A DNA stretch of 34,903 nt, taken from UBA10427 sp003500135 (lineage in GTDB: Bacteria; Bacteroidota; Bacteroidia; Cytophagales; Cyclobacteriaceae). Below, in pieces: positions 16,345-26,500 of this stretch. A program made the position numbers and the translations under genes. The stretch is from assembly GCA_963966275.1 (NCBI GenBank), contig CAWZYQ010000025.1:1-34903 (forward strand). Reading direction: 5' to 3'. Within the stretch, counting starts at the first letter, position 1, and each line of letters starts with the position of its first letter. The notes beneath the pieces were generated by a model. It did not search any database. It had not been told where the DNA came from and worked only from the letters and a program-made list of their open reading frames with translations.

Positions 16345-16376
16345 TTGCCCATAATTAGCAAATTCCATTATTTTTG
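16345..16376 (+). promoter_or_regulatory. Bacteroidota-type promoter for the yjjX-radA-carrier operon
   Basis: TTG at 16345-16347 precedes TATTTTTG at 16369-16376 (exact TAnnTTTG) by 21 nt. Predicted transcription would start near 16382, giving a short leader of about 14 nt before the ATG at 16397. Confidence 0.55.
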
Positions 16377-16396
16377 TCCGAACCTAATGTCCAGCA

Positions 16397-16930
16397 ATGC
16401 AACAAAAAATAATCGTGGCATCCGCCAACCCAGTTAAAATTCAGTGCGCCAGTACCGGTTTTAAAGAAGTATTTCCAAACATAAGTTTTACTGTTGAGGG
16501 GCATAGCTTACCTTCAGGCGTATCGGATCAGCCGATGTCTGATGAGGAAACCTATCAGGGAGCGCTGAACCGGGCAAAAAACGCCAGGTTACACCATCCC
16601 AATGCGGACTTCTGGATAGGTATTGAGGGTGGCGTAGACAACCACAACGAAACCCTTGAAGCTTTCGCCTGGGTGGTTATTCTATCAAAATCAATTACCG
16701 GAAAATCGCGTACGGCTTCTTTCACTGTACCCCCCCAGGTAGAAAAACTTGTAAGGGAAGGGGTAGAATTAGGGCACGCTGATGACATGGTATTCGGAAG
16801 TAAAAACTCAAAGCAACAAAATGGCGCCGTGGGGTTACTCACCAGGGACCTGATAGACCGGTCATCTTATTATCATCATGCGATATTACTCGCACTGGTT
16901 CCATTTATGAACGAAGAATTATACATATAA
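16397..16930 (+). CDS. yjjX: inosine/xanthosine triphosphatase, YjjX family
   Basis: The 177-residue product belongs to the YjjX NTPase family, which hydrolyses non-canonical purine nucleotides such as ITP and XTP to keep them out of nucleic acids. It opens KIIVASANPVKIQCASTGF with the nucleotide-binding SxNPVK motif. It continues GVSDQPMSDEETYQGALNRA, the acidic DFWIGIEGGVD loop, and ends GAVGLLTRDLIDRSSYYHHA, which is highly typical of the family. It is followed after 1 nt by radA and seems to lead a three-gene operon. Confidence 0.93.
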   Translation: MQQKIIVASANPVKIQCASTGFKEVFPNISFTVEGHSLPSGVSDQPMSDEETYQGALNRAKNARLHHPNADFWIGIEGGVDNHNETLEAFAWVVILSKSITGKSRTASFTVPPQVEKLVREGVELGHADDMVFGSKNSKQQNGAVGLLTRDLIDRSSYYHHAILLALVPFMNEELYI

Positions 16931-16931
16931 A

Positions 16932-18302
16932 ATGGCTAAGAAGAAAACCGCCTTTTTCTGTCAAAATTGTGGCGCTCAGTCAGCTAAATGGGTGGGTAAA
17001 TGTCCTTCCTGTGGAGAATGGAACACTTATTTAGAAGAGGTGATCGCAGATGATACTGCAAAAAGCAGTTGGCAAGGAAGTGATAAGAAGGCTCGAAAAG
17101 AAAAGGCCATCAAACTACATGAAGTTGTATCTGAAAATGAACAACGAACCAATATTCCCGACCAGGAACTCAACCGTGTACTAGGTGGTGGGCTGGTGGC
17201 CGGTTCATTGGTTTTAATTGGCGGAGAACCGGGTATTGGAAAATCCACTCTTTTACTCGAACTGGGATTGCAGCTTGTTAACCGAAAAGTGTTGTATGTA
17301 TCGGGAGAAGAAAGTAAAGCACAAGTGAAAATGAGGGCTGAACGCATGCCCCACCATTCCGACAACTTTTTCATACTCAACGAAACCTCGCTGGACGACA
17401 TTTTTGATCAGGTCCGCGATGTAAGCCCTGAACTGCTGATTATTGACTCTATTCAAACCATGCACAGTGGACGTGTGGAATCGGCACCGGGAAGTATTTC
17501 ACAAGTTCGGGAATGCACCGGCCAATTGATGAAGTACGCGAAAGAAACACAGGTACCTGTATTTTTAATCGGTCACATCACCAAAGACGGCGCCATTGCA
17601 GGCCCAAAAGTTTTGGAACATATGGTCGACACGGTAATCCAGTTTGAAGGTGACCGGCACCTTTCTTACAGAATTTTACGCACGACTAAAAACCGTTTTG
17701 GCTCTACATCCGAATTGGGTATTTATGAAATGTCTGCCCAGGGTTTGAGGGAAGTAAGCAACCCTTCTGAAATACTCATTTCACAAAAGGAACACGAGCT
17801 TTCGGGTGTCAGCATCGGCGCTGCACTTGAAGGGAACCGACCTCTACTGGTTGAAATACAGTCCCTGGTAAGCCCGGCCACCTATGGCACACCGCAGCGC
17901 AGCGCCACGGGTTTTGACCTGAAAAGGCTCAATATGCTTTTGGCTGTATTGGAAAAAAGAACGGGATTTAGAATGGGCGCTCAGGATGTGTTTCTCAATA
18001 TTGCCGGTGGTATTCGGGTGGATGACCCTGCCATTGACTTATCGGTATGTATGTCGCTGATTTCTTCATATAATGATATTGCCATTGACGATAAAGTATG
18101 TTTTGCTGCTGAGATCGGCCTTGGAGGAGAGGTGAGGGCCATAAACCGAATAGAAAACAGAATATCGGAAGCAGAAAAGCTGGGCTTCAACCAAATTTTT
18201 ATTTCGAAATTCAATCAAAAAGGCATAGATCAGAAAAAATATAAAATAAAAATTAGCGCCGTTTCCCGGCTGGATGCGGTCATACAGGAACTAATGGGAT
18301 AA
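16932..18302 (+). CDS. radA: DNA repair protein RadA
   Basis: RadA (Sms) is a RecA-like hexameric helicase that promotes branch migration during recombination. The 456-residue product has the N-terminal zinc finger with cysteines 10, 13, 24 and 27, Walker A GGEPGIGKST at about 97-106, and the RadA-specific KNRFG motif at 253-257. A C-terminal Lon-protease-like domain (PLLVEIQSLVSPATYGTPQR; DPAIDLSVCMSLISSYNDI) completes it. Length and motif order are complete. It begins 1 nt after yjjX and is followed after 2 nt by the carrier gene, so the three are probably cotranscribed. Confidence 0.97.
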   Translation: MAKKKTAFFCQNCGAQSAKWVGKCPSCGEWNTYLEEVIADDTAKSSWQGSDKKARKEKAIKLHEVVSENEQRTNIPDQELNRVLGGGLVAGSLVLIGGEPGIGKSTLLLELGLQLVNRKVLYVSGEESKAQVKMRAERMPHHSDNFFILNETSLDDIFDQVRDVSPELLIIDSIQTMHSGRVESAPGSISQVRECTGQLMKYAKETQVPVFLIGHITKDGAIAGPKVLEHMVDTVIQFEGDRHLSYRILRTTKNRFGSTSELGIYEMSAQGLREVSNPSEILISQKEHELSGVSIGAALEGNRPLLVEIQSLVSPATYGTPQRSATGFDLKRLNMLLAVLEKRTGFRMGAQDVFLNIAGGIRVDDPAIDLSVCMSLISSYNDIAIDDKVCFAAEIGLGGEVRAINRIENRISEAEKLGFNQIFISKFNQKGIDQKKYKIKISAVSRLDAVIQELMG

Positions 18303-18304
18303 AC

Positions 18305-19702
18305 ATGTCAGAAAAAGGGAAATTTCAGTTTAAAGTACCCAATACACTAATCCTGCTTTTTGGAATGATGGTATTGGCTCAAATCATCACCTATGTAATT
18401 CCAAAAGGCACCTTTAACACGATAGAAGAACATGGGCACGAAGTAGTGGCGCCCGGCACTTATCATGAAGTGGAAGACTCGGAATCACTGCCTATATGGC
18501 ATCTGTTTCTGGCGCTTCCAAGAGCTTTTGCCGATAGTCAGGGCATCATATTTTTTATATTCATTATCGGTGGCGCACTTTCCGTAATTAAATCAACGGG
18601 AGCTATTGATGCCATTTTGGGCAAAACTTTAGAGAAATTTGGCCATAAGCCCAGATTGCTAATCACAATTGGTATGTTCGTCTTTGCAGCGGGGTCTTCC
18701 ACACTTGGCATGGCAGAGGAATACCTACCTTTTGTTCCGGTATTGCTGGCTTTAGGAGCCGCATTGAAACTCGATGCCATTGCCTCTGTAGGTATTATGG
18801 TTGTTGGTTATGGCGTTGGGTACGGTGTGGCGGCCATCAATCCATTTACCGTTATGATCGCTCAAGAGGTGGCCGGATTAAAGCCTACCAGTGGTTTTGA
18901 ATACAGGCTTGCCCTTTTCCTGCCCCTTTTTTTAGTTGGATGGTGGCACCTTACCAGATACAGTAAGCGCATTCAGCAAGACGATACAAAAAGCTTCATG
19001 CATGGGGTAGAAAGCATCAACAAAAATTATAAAACGGACTACCCCAGGCTAAACCGTTTACATTCCTTCGTTTTGATCCTTACACTTTTTGCTGTTTTAC
19101 TCATAGTGTACGGGATTTCAAATCTTTCCGGTTGGGGCTGGTATCTTAATGAACTTGGAGCAGTGTTTCTGGCGCTTGCTGTTATTGTGGTGATCGTTGC
19201 CAGGATTAACAGTAACAAAGCGGCCATTGCGTTTGTGAATGGCGCTGCAGAACTGACCAATACGGCGCTATTAATTGGTTTTGCAAGATCTATTGCCCTG
19301 ATACTTGAAGACGGACAGGTACTTCACACCATTGTACATAGTTTAGCCGTTCCACTTCAAACAGTAGGGCCCGAGATAGCCTCTGTTGGCATGTACTTCA
19401 TACAAAGTGTGCTCAACTTTTTTATTCCTTCAGGCAGCGGTCAGGCTTTTGTTACCATGCCACTCATGGCCCCGATTTCTGATCTGGTTGGGGTTTCCCG
19501 GCAAATAGCAGTACTGGCCTACCAGTTTGGCGACGGGTTTACCAATATGCTTGTTCCGACCAACGCGGTGCTTATGGGTATTTTGGGAATAGCAGGTATT
19601 CCATATGATCGGTGGTTCCGATTTATAATTCCTTTAATGTTCAAACTGTGGTTGATTGGTTCTCTGGCGCTTGTTGTAGCCGTACTGATAGGCTATCAGT
19701 AA
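18305..19702 (+). CDS. YfcC/DcuC-family membrane carrier
   Basis: The 465-residue product is an integral membrane protein with about 11-12 predicted segments. Its start FKVPNTLILLFGMMVLAQII and the re-entrant-like motifs SSTLGMAEEYLPFVPVLLAL and PSGSGQAFVTMPLMAPISDL fit the DcuC/YfcC superfamily (Pfam C4-dicarboxylate carrier). That family transports dicarboxylates or exchanges basic amino acids such as arginine and ornithine, so the substrate is open. The GVGYGVAAINPFTVMIAQ repeat half mirrors the later half, as in carriers built from inverted repeats. It follows radA after 2 nt. The fumC gene lies 107 nt downstream, which makes dicarboxylate transport attractive but unproven. Confidence 0.88.
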   Translation: MSEKGKFQFKVPNTLILLFGMMVLAQIITYVIPKGTFNTIEEHGHEVVAPGTYHEVEDSESLPIWHLFLALPRAFADSQGIIFFIFIIGGALSVIKSTGAIDAILGKTLEKFGHKPRLLITIGMFVFAAGSSTLGMAEEYLPFVPVLLALGAALKLDAIASVGIMVVGYGVGYGVAAINPFTVMIAQEVAGLKPTSGFEYRLALFLPLFLVGWWHLTRYSKRIQQDDTKSFMHGVESINKNYKTDYPRLNRLHSFVLILTLFAVLLIVYGISNLSGWGWYLNELGAVFLALAVIVVIVARINSNKAAIAFVNGAAELTNTALLIGFARSIALILEDGQVLHTIVHSLAVPLQTVGPEIASVGMYFIQSVLNFFIPSGSGQAFVTMPLMAPISDLVGVSRQIAVLAYQFGDGFTNMLVPTNAVLMGILGIAGIPYDRWFRFIIPLMFKLWLIGSLALVVAVLIGYQ

Positions 19703-19754
19703 AAATAAAGTGTAATTTTGACCGATGTCATTTTTATCCCGATCAGTCTGAGAT

Positions 19755-19762
19755 TAAATTTG
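19755..19762 (+). promoter_or_regulatory. candidate -7 promoter element for fumC
   Basis: TAAATTTG is an exact TAnnTTTG match 47 nt before the fumC ATG. A second match, TAATTTTG, lies at 19713-19720. Neither has a clear TTTG at the right distance upstream. Confidence 0.4.
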
Positions 19763-19809
19763 TAAAGCTTGAAAAGTGAATTAAATCTTAAAAATTAATA
19801 CCAAATTCT

Positions 19810-21210
19810 ATGGATTACAGAATTGAAAAAGATACTATGGGCGAGGTAAAAGTACCCGCCGATAAATACTGGGGCGCGCAAACGCAACGTTCACGCGACA
19901 ATTTCAAAATTGGTGGTGAACACGCAAAAATGCCAAAGGAAATCATTCTGGCTTTTGCCATTTTGAAAAAGGCTGCCGCCATAACCAATTACGAATTAGG
20001 GGCTTTGCCAAAAGACAAAGCAGACATAATTGCAAAAGTATGTGATGAAATACTCACCGGCAACCTTGATGACCAGTTCCCGTTGGTTGTATGGCAAACA
20101 GGATCGGGAACACAGTCAAATATGAACGTAAATGAGGTGGTTGCTAATCGTGCACATGTTCTTTTAGGTGGTTCTTTGAACGACGAAAAAAAGAAAATCC
20201 ACCCAAATGATGATGTGAATAAATCACAATCTTCCAACGACACCTTTCCTACCGCTATGCACATAGCGGCTTATAAAATGATCGTGGAAGAAACCATTCC
20301 GAAAGTAGAAACACTCCGTAATACCCTGGATGAAAAAGCCAAAAAGTTTGCCGGTGTGGTAAAAATCGGTAGAACTCACTTCATGGATGCCACTCCATTA
20401 ACTTTAGGACATGAGTTTTCCGGTTATGTTTCTCAAATGGACCATGCCTTAAAAGCCCTGAAAAATACCCTTGCCCACCTATCGGAATTAGCCCTGGGAG
20501 GAACTGCAGTAGGAACGGGACTTAATACTCCGGAAGGTTACGATGTGAAAGTAGCTGAGAAAATTGCCGAATTCAGCGGGCGCCCATTTATTACGGCAGA
20601 AAATAAATTTGAATCTTTGGCGGCACATGATGCTATGGTAGAAACCTCCGGGGCACTAAAACAAATGGCCGTAAGCCTGATGAAAATTGGTAATGATATC
20701 AGAATGCTTGCCTCTGGTCCCAGATGTGGCATTGGAGAAATATTAATACCTGAAAATGAACCGGGGTCTTCGATCATGCCGGGAAAAGTAAACCCAACTC
20801 AATGTGAAGCCCTTACCATGGTTTGTGCGCAGGTTATTGGAAATGATGTAGCGGTAAGCGCAGGGGGTATGTACGGCCAGTTTGAGCTGAATGTATTCAA
20901 ACCCATGATGGTTTACAATGTATTGCATTCTGCAAAGTTATTAGGTGATGCCTGCCTTTCATTCAACAACAATTGTGCGGTAGGAATAGAGCCTAATCAC
21001 GAGCGCATTAAGAGCAACCTGGAAAACTCGTTAATGCTTGTGACAGCGCTTAACACGCATATTGGGTATGAAAATGCAGCAAAAATTGCGAAGAAAGCAC
21101 ATAAGGAAGGATCAACCCTTCGGGAAGCTGCAATCGAGCTTGATTTGCTTACAAACGAACAATTTGACGAATGGGTAGATCCTAAAAAAATGATAGGGTC
21201 ATTGAAATAA
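19810..21210 (+). CDS. fumC: class II fumarate hydratase
   Basis: FumC interconverts fumarate and malate in the TCA cycle without an iron-sulfur cluster. The 466-residue product has full family length. Landmarks are DTMGEVKVPADKYWGAQTQR at the start, TGSGTQSNMNVNEVVANRA, the VNKSQSSNDTFPTAMH substrate-binding stretch, the HFMDATPLTLGHEFSGY loop with the catalytic His, and the lyase signature GSSIMPGKVNPTQCE at about 319-333. Every expected active-site block is intact. It starts after a 107-bp gap with candidate promoters, so it may be transcribed apart from the radA operon. Confidence 0.97.
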   Translation: MDYRIEKDTMGEVKVPADKYWGAQTQRSRDNFKIGGEHAKMPKEIILAFAILKKAAAITNYELGALPKDKADIIAKVCDEILTGNLDDQFPLVVWQTGSGTQSNMNVNEVVANRAHVLLGGSLNDEKKKIHPNDDVNKSQSSNDTFPTAMHIAAYKMIVEETIPKVETLRNTLDEKAKKFAGVVKIGRTHFMDATPLTLGHEFSGYVSQMDHALKALKNTLAHLSELALGGTAVGTGLNTPEGYDVKVAEKIAEFSGRPFITAENKFESLAAHDAMVETSGALKQMAVSLMKIGNDIRMLASGPRCGIGEILIPENEPGSSIMPGKVNPTQCEALTMVCAQVIGNDVAVSAGGMYGQFELNVFKPMMVYNVLHSAKLLGDACLSFNNNCAVGIEPNHERIKSNLENSLMLVTALNTHIGYENAAKIAKKAHKEGSTLREAAIELDLLTNEQFDEWVDPKKMIGSLK

Positions 21211-21220
21211 ATTATACGAG

Positions 21221-21239
21221 TTTGATAAGTTTTATCAAA
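21221..21239. repeat. short perfect palindrome TTTGATAA-GTT-TTATCAAA
   Basis: Perfect 8-bp arms flank GTT between fumC and the SPOR-like gene. A further copy of TTTGATAA occurs at 21269-21276. There is no T-run typical of a terminator, and it could be an operator or chance in A/T-rich DNA. Confidence 0.3.
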
Positions 21240-21290
21240 ATTTGTAGATTTAAATAATATTTTAACTTTTTGATAAAAATTTCGGACACA

Positions 21291-21911
21291 ATGAAAAGAA
21301 TTGCTATTCTCCTTTCAATCATTTTTTGCATGTCCTCGGTCACCTTAGTTAATGCTCAGTTGTCCAAGGCAGAGAAAAAAGAATGGAAAAAGAAGCTTAA
21401 GAAAATGTCACCGGAGCAACTCAAACGTATGTACGATGAGAATGCTTCGCTGAAGAGCGAATTAAGCAGTATCCAGGGTCAGCTTTCAAGCTACCAGGCC
21501 ACCATGAGTGAAAAAGATGCCAAGATTGCTGAATTAACAGACCAGTTAAGAAAAGCAGAGGGACAATTGAATTCTGCAAGAAAGTCACTGGCAGAAGCAC
21601 AGCAACAAGCAGAAACCACTCAGGCAACAGGGCCTTCCGTACAGTCAGAAGACGGTATTGTATTCAAGGTACAGATCGGGGCATTCCGTAATAAAGACCT
21701 TTCGAAATATTTCAATAATACTGAAAACTTCAGTGGTGAAATAACCGATGATGGTATGCAGAAGATAACTTTAGGTATTTTCAGGGATTACTGGGAAGCC
21801 GATACATTCAAAAAATACCTTCGTGAAATGGGTGTAAATGATGCCTGGATCGTGCCGTATAAAGATGGTACCAGGGTAGAAATGAAAGATGTATTGGAAG
21901 GAGTGATTTAA
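21291..21911 (+). CDS. exported coiled-coil protein with C-terminal SPOR-like domain
   Basis: The product from the ATG at 21291 is 206 residues. A signal peptide (IAILLSIIFCMSSVTLVNAQ) is followed by a charged helix, then a heptad-rich coiled coil from about residue 40 to 105 (SLKSELSSIQGQLSSYQATM). After a Gln/Ala/Thr linker comes a compact domain starting VFKVQIGAFRNKDLSKYF and ending LREMGVNDAWIVPYKDG. The VQIGAF opening and strand-helix layout match SPOR-type domains, which bind peptidoglycan lacking stem peptides at division sites. A TTG at 21270 is open but would precede the signal peptide. Envelope location is inferred. Confidence 0.8.
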   Translation: MKRIAILLSIIFCMSSVTLVNAQLSKAEKKEWKKKLKKMSPEQLKRMYDENASLKSELSSIQGQLSSYQATMSEKDAKIAELTDQLRKAEGQLNSARKSLAEAQQQAETTQATGPSVQSEDGIVFKVQIGAFRNKDLSKYFNNTENFSGEITDDGMQKITLGIFRDYWEADTFKKYLREMGVNDAWIVPYKDGTRVEMKDVLEGVI

Positions 21912-21940
21912 GAAAGCTATAAACGCACAATAACATAACA

Positions 21941-21967
21941 AAAAACCCGCAATTTGCGGGTTTTTTT
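21941..21967. terminator. strong bidirectional intrinsic terminator
   Basis: AAAAACCCGC (21941-21950) pairs with GCGGGTTTTT (21956-21965) around an AATTT loop and continues into T7. The A-run on the left gives the mirror-image terminator for gltD on the minus strand. It lies between the converging stops of the SPOR-like gene and gltD. Confidence 0.92.
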
Positions 21968-22036
21968 ATTCCTGTGCATTCATTATCAACTTATATGCTT
22001 TTGCCTTCTTTTCTGGCTTGATTTTGACATTTAAGT

Positions 22037-23527
22037 TTACCCGACATTCATTAAGGAGTCATCTTTAGCTTCCAGGGTAGATACGCCCATTAAGAATTCA
22101 TCTACTGCCCTGGCTGCTTCGCGCCCCTCGCTGATAGCCCAAACCACCAATGATTGTCCACGACGTACATCACCTGCGGCGAATACTTTTGGGTTAGTTG
22201 TTTGATAATCCGTGGATTCTATATTACCCCTTGCATCAAGGTCAATATTCAGTTCGTCTACAAATTTCGATGATTCTCCATTCAAAAAACCTACCGCCAA
22301 TAGTGCCAAATCGCATGGTATATCACGTTCGGACCCTGGTATTTCAACAAACTCCGGTCTTCCACTTACTCCAATATCCCATTTTATATCTACTATACGC
22401 AACGCCTTCACGTTTCCTTCATCATCGCCAATAAACTCTTTGGTTAATATGGACCACTTTCTTTCGCATCCTTCTTCGTGCGAGGTTGAAGTACGTAAAA
22501 TCATTGGCCAGTTCGGCCATGGATCTTTTTCAGACCTTTCTTGCGGTGGTTTTGTCAACAGTTCGATCTGCGTGACAGATTTAGCCCCATGGCGGTTGGA
22601 AGTGCCAACACAGTCACTTCCGGTATCGCCACCACCAATGACCACCACATGTTTATCCTTTGCCAGTATTTCCTTTTCCGCATCTGCCCCTTTATGGTCA
22701 TGCAGCACATTTTTCGATGCAGCCACCCTGTTGTTTTGCTGGCTCAGAAAATCCATGGCAAATTGAACTCCGTCCAGATTTCTACCCGGGATTTTCAAAT
22801 CCCTTGGATTAGTTGAACCCCCACATAGTACGATCGCATCATATTCCTCATTAAGTTCTTTTATTGGAATATTTAAACCTACATTGGCATTCGTTCTAAA
22901 TTCAATGCCTTCAGCCTCCATCACTTCAAGACGACGATCGATAACCCACTTTTCCATTTTAAAATCTGGGATTCCGTATCGAAGCAAACCACCTATTCTT
23001 TCGGCACGCTCGAATACTGTTACTGAATGGCCTGCTTTGTTAAGCTGTGCCGCCGCTGCTAAGCCCGCAGGTCCTGAACCTACCACTGCTACTTTCTTAC
23101 CTGTTCGCGTGGTTGGCGGATTTGGAGTTATCAAGCCTTTTTCAAAGGCCTTTTCTACGATAGATTTTTCAATATGCTCAATGGTTACCGGTGGCTTATT
23201 AATACCCAATACGCAGGATGCCTCGCAGGGCGCCGGACAGATACGTCCTGTAAACTCCGGGAAATTATTTGTACTTAATAAAATTTCAGCGGCCAATTCC
23301 CAATCTTCATAATATACCGCATCATTGAATTCCGGGATAATATTGCCAAGCGGGCAACCGGTATGACAAAATGGTATTCCACAATCCATACATCTTGCTG
23401 CCTGATCCTTTGTTTTCAGATCGTCAAAATCTTTATAAAGCTCCTTATAGTCTTTAAGGCGTTCTTTTACATCCCTTTTATCTGGTAATTCTCTATTATG
23501 TTCTAAAAATCCTGTTGGTTTACCCAT
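22037..23527 (-). CDS. gltD: glutamate synthase small subunit
   Basis: GltD passes electrons from NAD(P)H through FAD and iron-sulfur clusters to GltB. The 496-residue product has the N-terminal cysteine-rich cluster region (ARCMDCGIPFCHTGCPLGN; GRICPAPCEASCVLGI). It also has the FAD-binding VAVVGSGPAGLAAAAQLNKA, the second dinucleotide site HVVVIGGGDTGSDCVGTSNR, and the closing VFAAGDVRRGQSLVVWAISE. Its ATG overlaps the gltB stop by 1 nt (TAATG), a classic coupled arrangement. It converges on the SPOR-like gene across a strong terminator. Confidence 0.97.
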   Translation of the reverse strand: MGKPTGFLEHNRELPDKRDVKERLKDYKELYKDFDDLKTKDQAARCMDCGIPFCHTGCPLGNIIPEFNDAVYYEDWELAAEILLSTNNFPEFTGRICPAPCEASCVLGINKPPVTIEHIEKSIVEKAFEKGLITPNPPTTRTGKKVAVVGSGPAGLAAAAQLNKAGHSVTVFERAERIGGLLRYGIPDFKMEKWVIDRRLEVMEAEGIEFRTNANVGLNIPIKELNEEYDAIVLCGGSTNPRDLKIPGRNLDGVQFAMDFLSQQNNRVAASKNVLHDHKGADAEKEILAKDKHVVVIGGGDTGSDCVGTSNRHGAKSVTQIELLTKPPQERSEKDPWPNWPMILRTSTSHEEGCERKWSILTKEFIGDDEGNVKALRIVDIKWDIGVSGRPEFVEIPGSERDIPCDLALLAVGFLNGESSKFVDELNIDLDARGNIESTDYQTTNPKVFAAGDVRRGQSLVVWAISEGREAARAVDEFLMGVSTLEAKDDSLMNVG

Positions 23528-26500
23528 TATATTGCAGCTTTTAAATCTTCTTCCTGTTCTTTCTTTCTCTGTTCCAATACTCGTTTATAATCACGAGGCA
23601 TTACCTTGACAAATTTTTGGACTGTATTCGCCCAATCGTCAAGTAAACGCTTTGCTACATCACTACCCGTATACTCGAGATGATTTTCAATCATTTGTTT
23701 TACGGTGTCGATATCGGCTAGCTCCATCGGGTCAAAATCGACCAGTTCCATATTGCAATATTGTTCGAAATCCTGCCCTTCATTAAGTACATAGGCGGTA
23801 CCTCCACTCATTCCGGCCGCAAAATTCCGGCCTGTTTTTCCCAAAATAAGTGCAATGCCACCGGTCATGTACTCGCAACCATGATCTCCTACACCTTCTA
23901 CAACTGCCTTTACGCCAGAATTTCGAACGCAAAACCGCTCACCAGCCTGGCCCCTGATATAGGCTTCACCAGAGGTAGCGCCATAAAACGCCACGTTTCC
24001 GACAATGATATTGTCTTTTGCCGGAAACTTACTTGCTTTATCAGGATAAACAATCAATTGGGCGCCAGACAAGCCTTTTCCAAAATAATCATTGGCTTCA
24101 CCTTCGAGTTCCATTCGTAACCCTTTAGCGCCGAATGCCCCAAAGCTTTGACCGGCTGATCCTTTGAACTTCAAATTGATTGTGCCATCTGGCAATCCTT
24201 CTCCTTTATATTTTTTGGACACTTCGTTAGAGGTAATCGTTCCCACAGCGCGGTCTGTATTTACAATATCAAAAGAAGCATGTACCTTTTCAGCTCTAAG
24301 AATCGCCGGTTCAGCAGCTTTCAATATCTGCCAATCCATTACCAACTGTAGTGCATGGTCTTGTTCGCGGGTTTTGTATATTCCTACCCCTGATTCTGCG
24401 GGTTCCTTATAAAGAACTTTTGAAAGGTCGATAGTTTTGTGCTTCCAATGCTCAAGATCTTCGCGCATTTTAAGCTTATCCACCTGTCCGATCATTTCAT
24501 TAACCGTTCTGAAGCCAAGTTCTGCCATTATTTCACGGAGTTCCTCGGCCATAAATTTGAATAGGTTCACTACATATTCAGGTTTGCCTGTAAATAGTTT
24601 CCTTAATTCCTTGTTTTGTGTCGCCACTCCTACTGGACAGGTATTAAGGTGGCATTTACGCATCATGATACAACCTTCGGTTACCAGTGCGGCTGTTGCT
24701 ACACCCCATTCTTCAGCTCCCAGCAAGGCAGCGATTGCCAAATCCCGGCCGGTTTTCATTTGACCATCAGCCTGTACGGTAATTCGGTCTCGCAATTTAT
24801 TTTTCACCAATGTTTGGTGTGTTTCCGAAAGTCCAAGCTCCCATGGCAACCCGGCGTGTTTGATTGAGCTAAGTGGTGAAGCGCCTGTCCCTCCGTCATG
24901 CCCAGATATTAAGACGACATCGGCTTTAGCTTTTGATACTCCGGCGGCAATGGTACCAACGCCTGCCTCTGCTACCAGTTTCACATTGATCCGGGCTGAT
25001 CGATTTGCATTTTTAAGGTCATAAATCAATTGTGCCAGATCCTCGATGGAATATATATCGTGATGCGGAGGAGGTGAAATCAAGCCCACGCCGGGAGTTG
25101 AATGCCGGACCCTGCCGATCCATTCATCAACTTTATGTCCGGGCAGCTGACCCCCTTCGCCCGGTTTTGCCCCCTGGGCCATTTTGATTTGTATTTCATC
25201 AGAATTGGCGAGGTAATAACTTGTAACGCCAAATCTACCTGATGCTACCTGCTTTATTGCCGAGCGTTCCCAGTCGCCATTAGGTTTGCGCTCAAAGCGT
25301 ACTTCATCCTCACCTCCTTCGCCACTGTTGCTTTTACCACCGATGCGATTCATGGCTATTGCCAGTGTGCTATGTGCTTCGTAGCTGATCGATCCGAAAG
25401 ACATAGCTCCTGTGGCGAACCTTTTATATATTTTCTCTTTAGACTCTACTTCTTCTATCGGTATGGGCTCTCTGTTGGTGAATTCCAGCAAGCCTCTTAA
25501 AGTGGCTGCCCGTTTTGATTGATCGTTTATCTTTTCTGCATATTGTTTGTATATGCCATAATCCCCTTTTTTAGTAGACTGCTGAAGTAGGTGGATTGTT
25601 TCCGGATTGAATAGATGATGTTCTCCTCTACGCTTCCATTGATAATGACCCCCGGTATCAAGCCTTGGTTTTCCCACAGGTTCTTTTGGAAAGGCCGCTT
25701 TATGCCTGATCAGCACTTCTTTGGCAATTCCTGCAAAACCCAGGCCTCCGATTCTTGATACTGTGCGATAGAAGCATTTATCCACTACCCTTTTATTCAG
25801 GCCGAGTATTTCAAAAATCTGTGCTCCCTGATAGGACTGAAGGGTGGATATTCCCATTTTAGAAAAAATCTTGAGTAGTCCTGCATTTATGCCTGCGATA
25901 TATCTTTGAATGATTTCTTCATCGGTATAAACCTCCTGAAAAATACCATGCTTCTTTAATGAAATTAAGCTTTCAAAGGTCAGATAAGGGTTGACGGCGC
26001 TAGCGCCATAACCTAGCAGAGTAGCATAATGATGTGTTTCTCGAACATCCCCAGCCTCAAGTACGATTCCTGTTCTTACGCGCAAGCCTTTACGAATAAG
26101 GTGATGATGTACTCCGCCTACTGCCAGTAAAGAAGGTATAGGCGCCCGCTCCGGATCCATTTTACGATCGGAAAGTATAATAATATTTACACCATATCGC
26201 ACAGCAGCTTCGGCCTGAGCGCATATCCTTTCCAGACGGTCTTCAAGTGCTCTTGGATCTTTTGAAGCATCGAATGTAATATCGATAACCTCTGATCGGT
26301 AATGTGGATGCTCAATATTTCTTAATTTATCCAGTTCACTATTGTGCAATACCGGTTGATCGACATATATATGACGACAATGCTCCGGTGTTTCATCCAG
26401 TACATTTTTGCTTGTGCCAAAACTCGTGCCAAGCGACATTACCAATCTTTCCCGGATCGGATCTATTGGAGGGTTGCTTACCTGGGCGAATAACTGTTTA

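Noticed and set aside
22212..22766. 184-codon plus-strand frame opposite gltD
   Set aside because: It is antisense to conserved GltD motifs and has no recognisable features.
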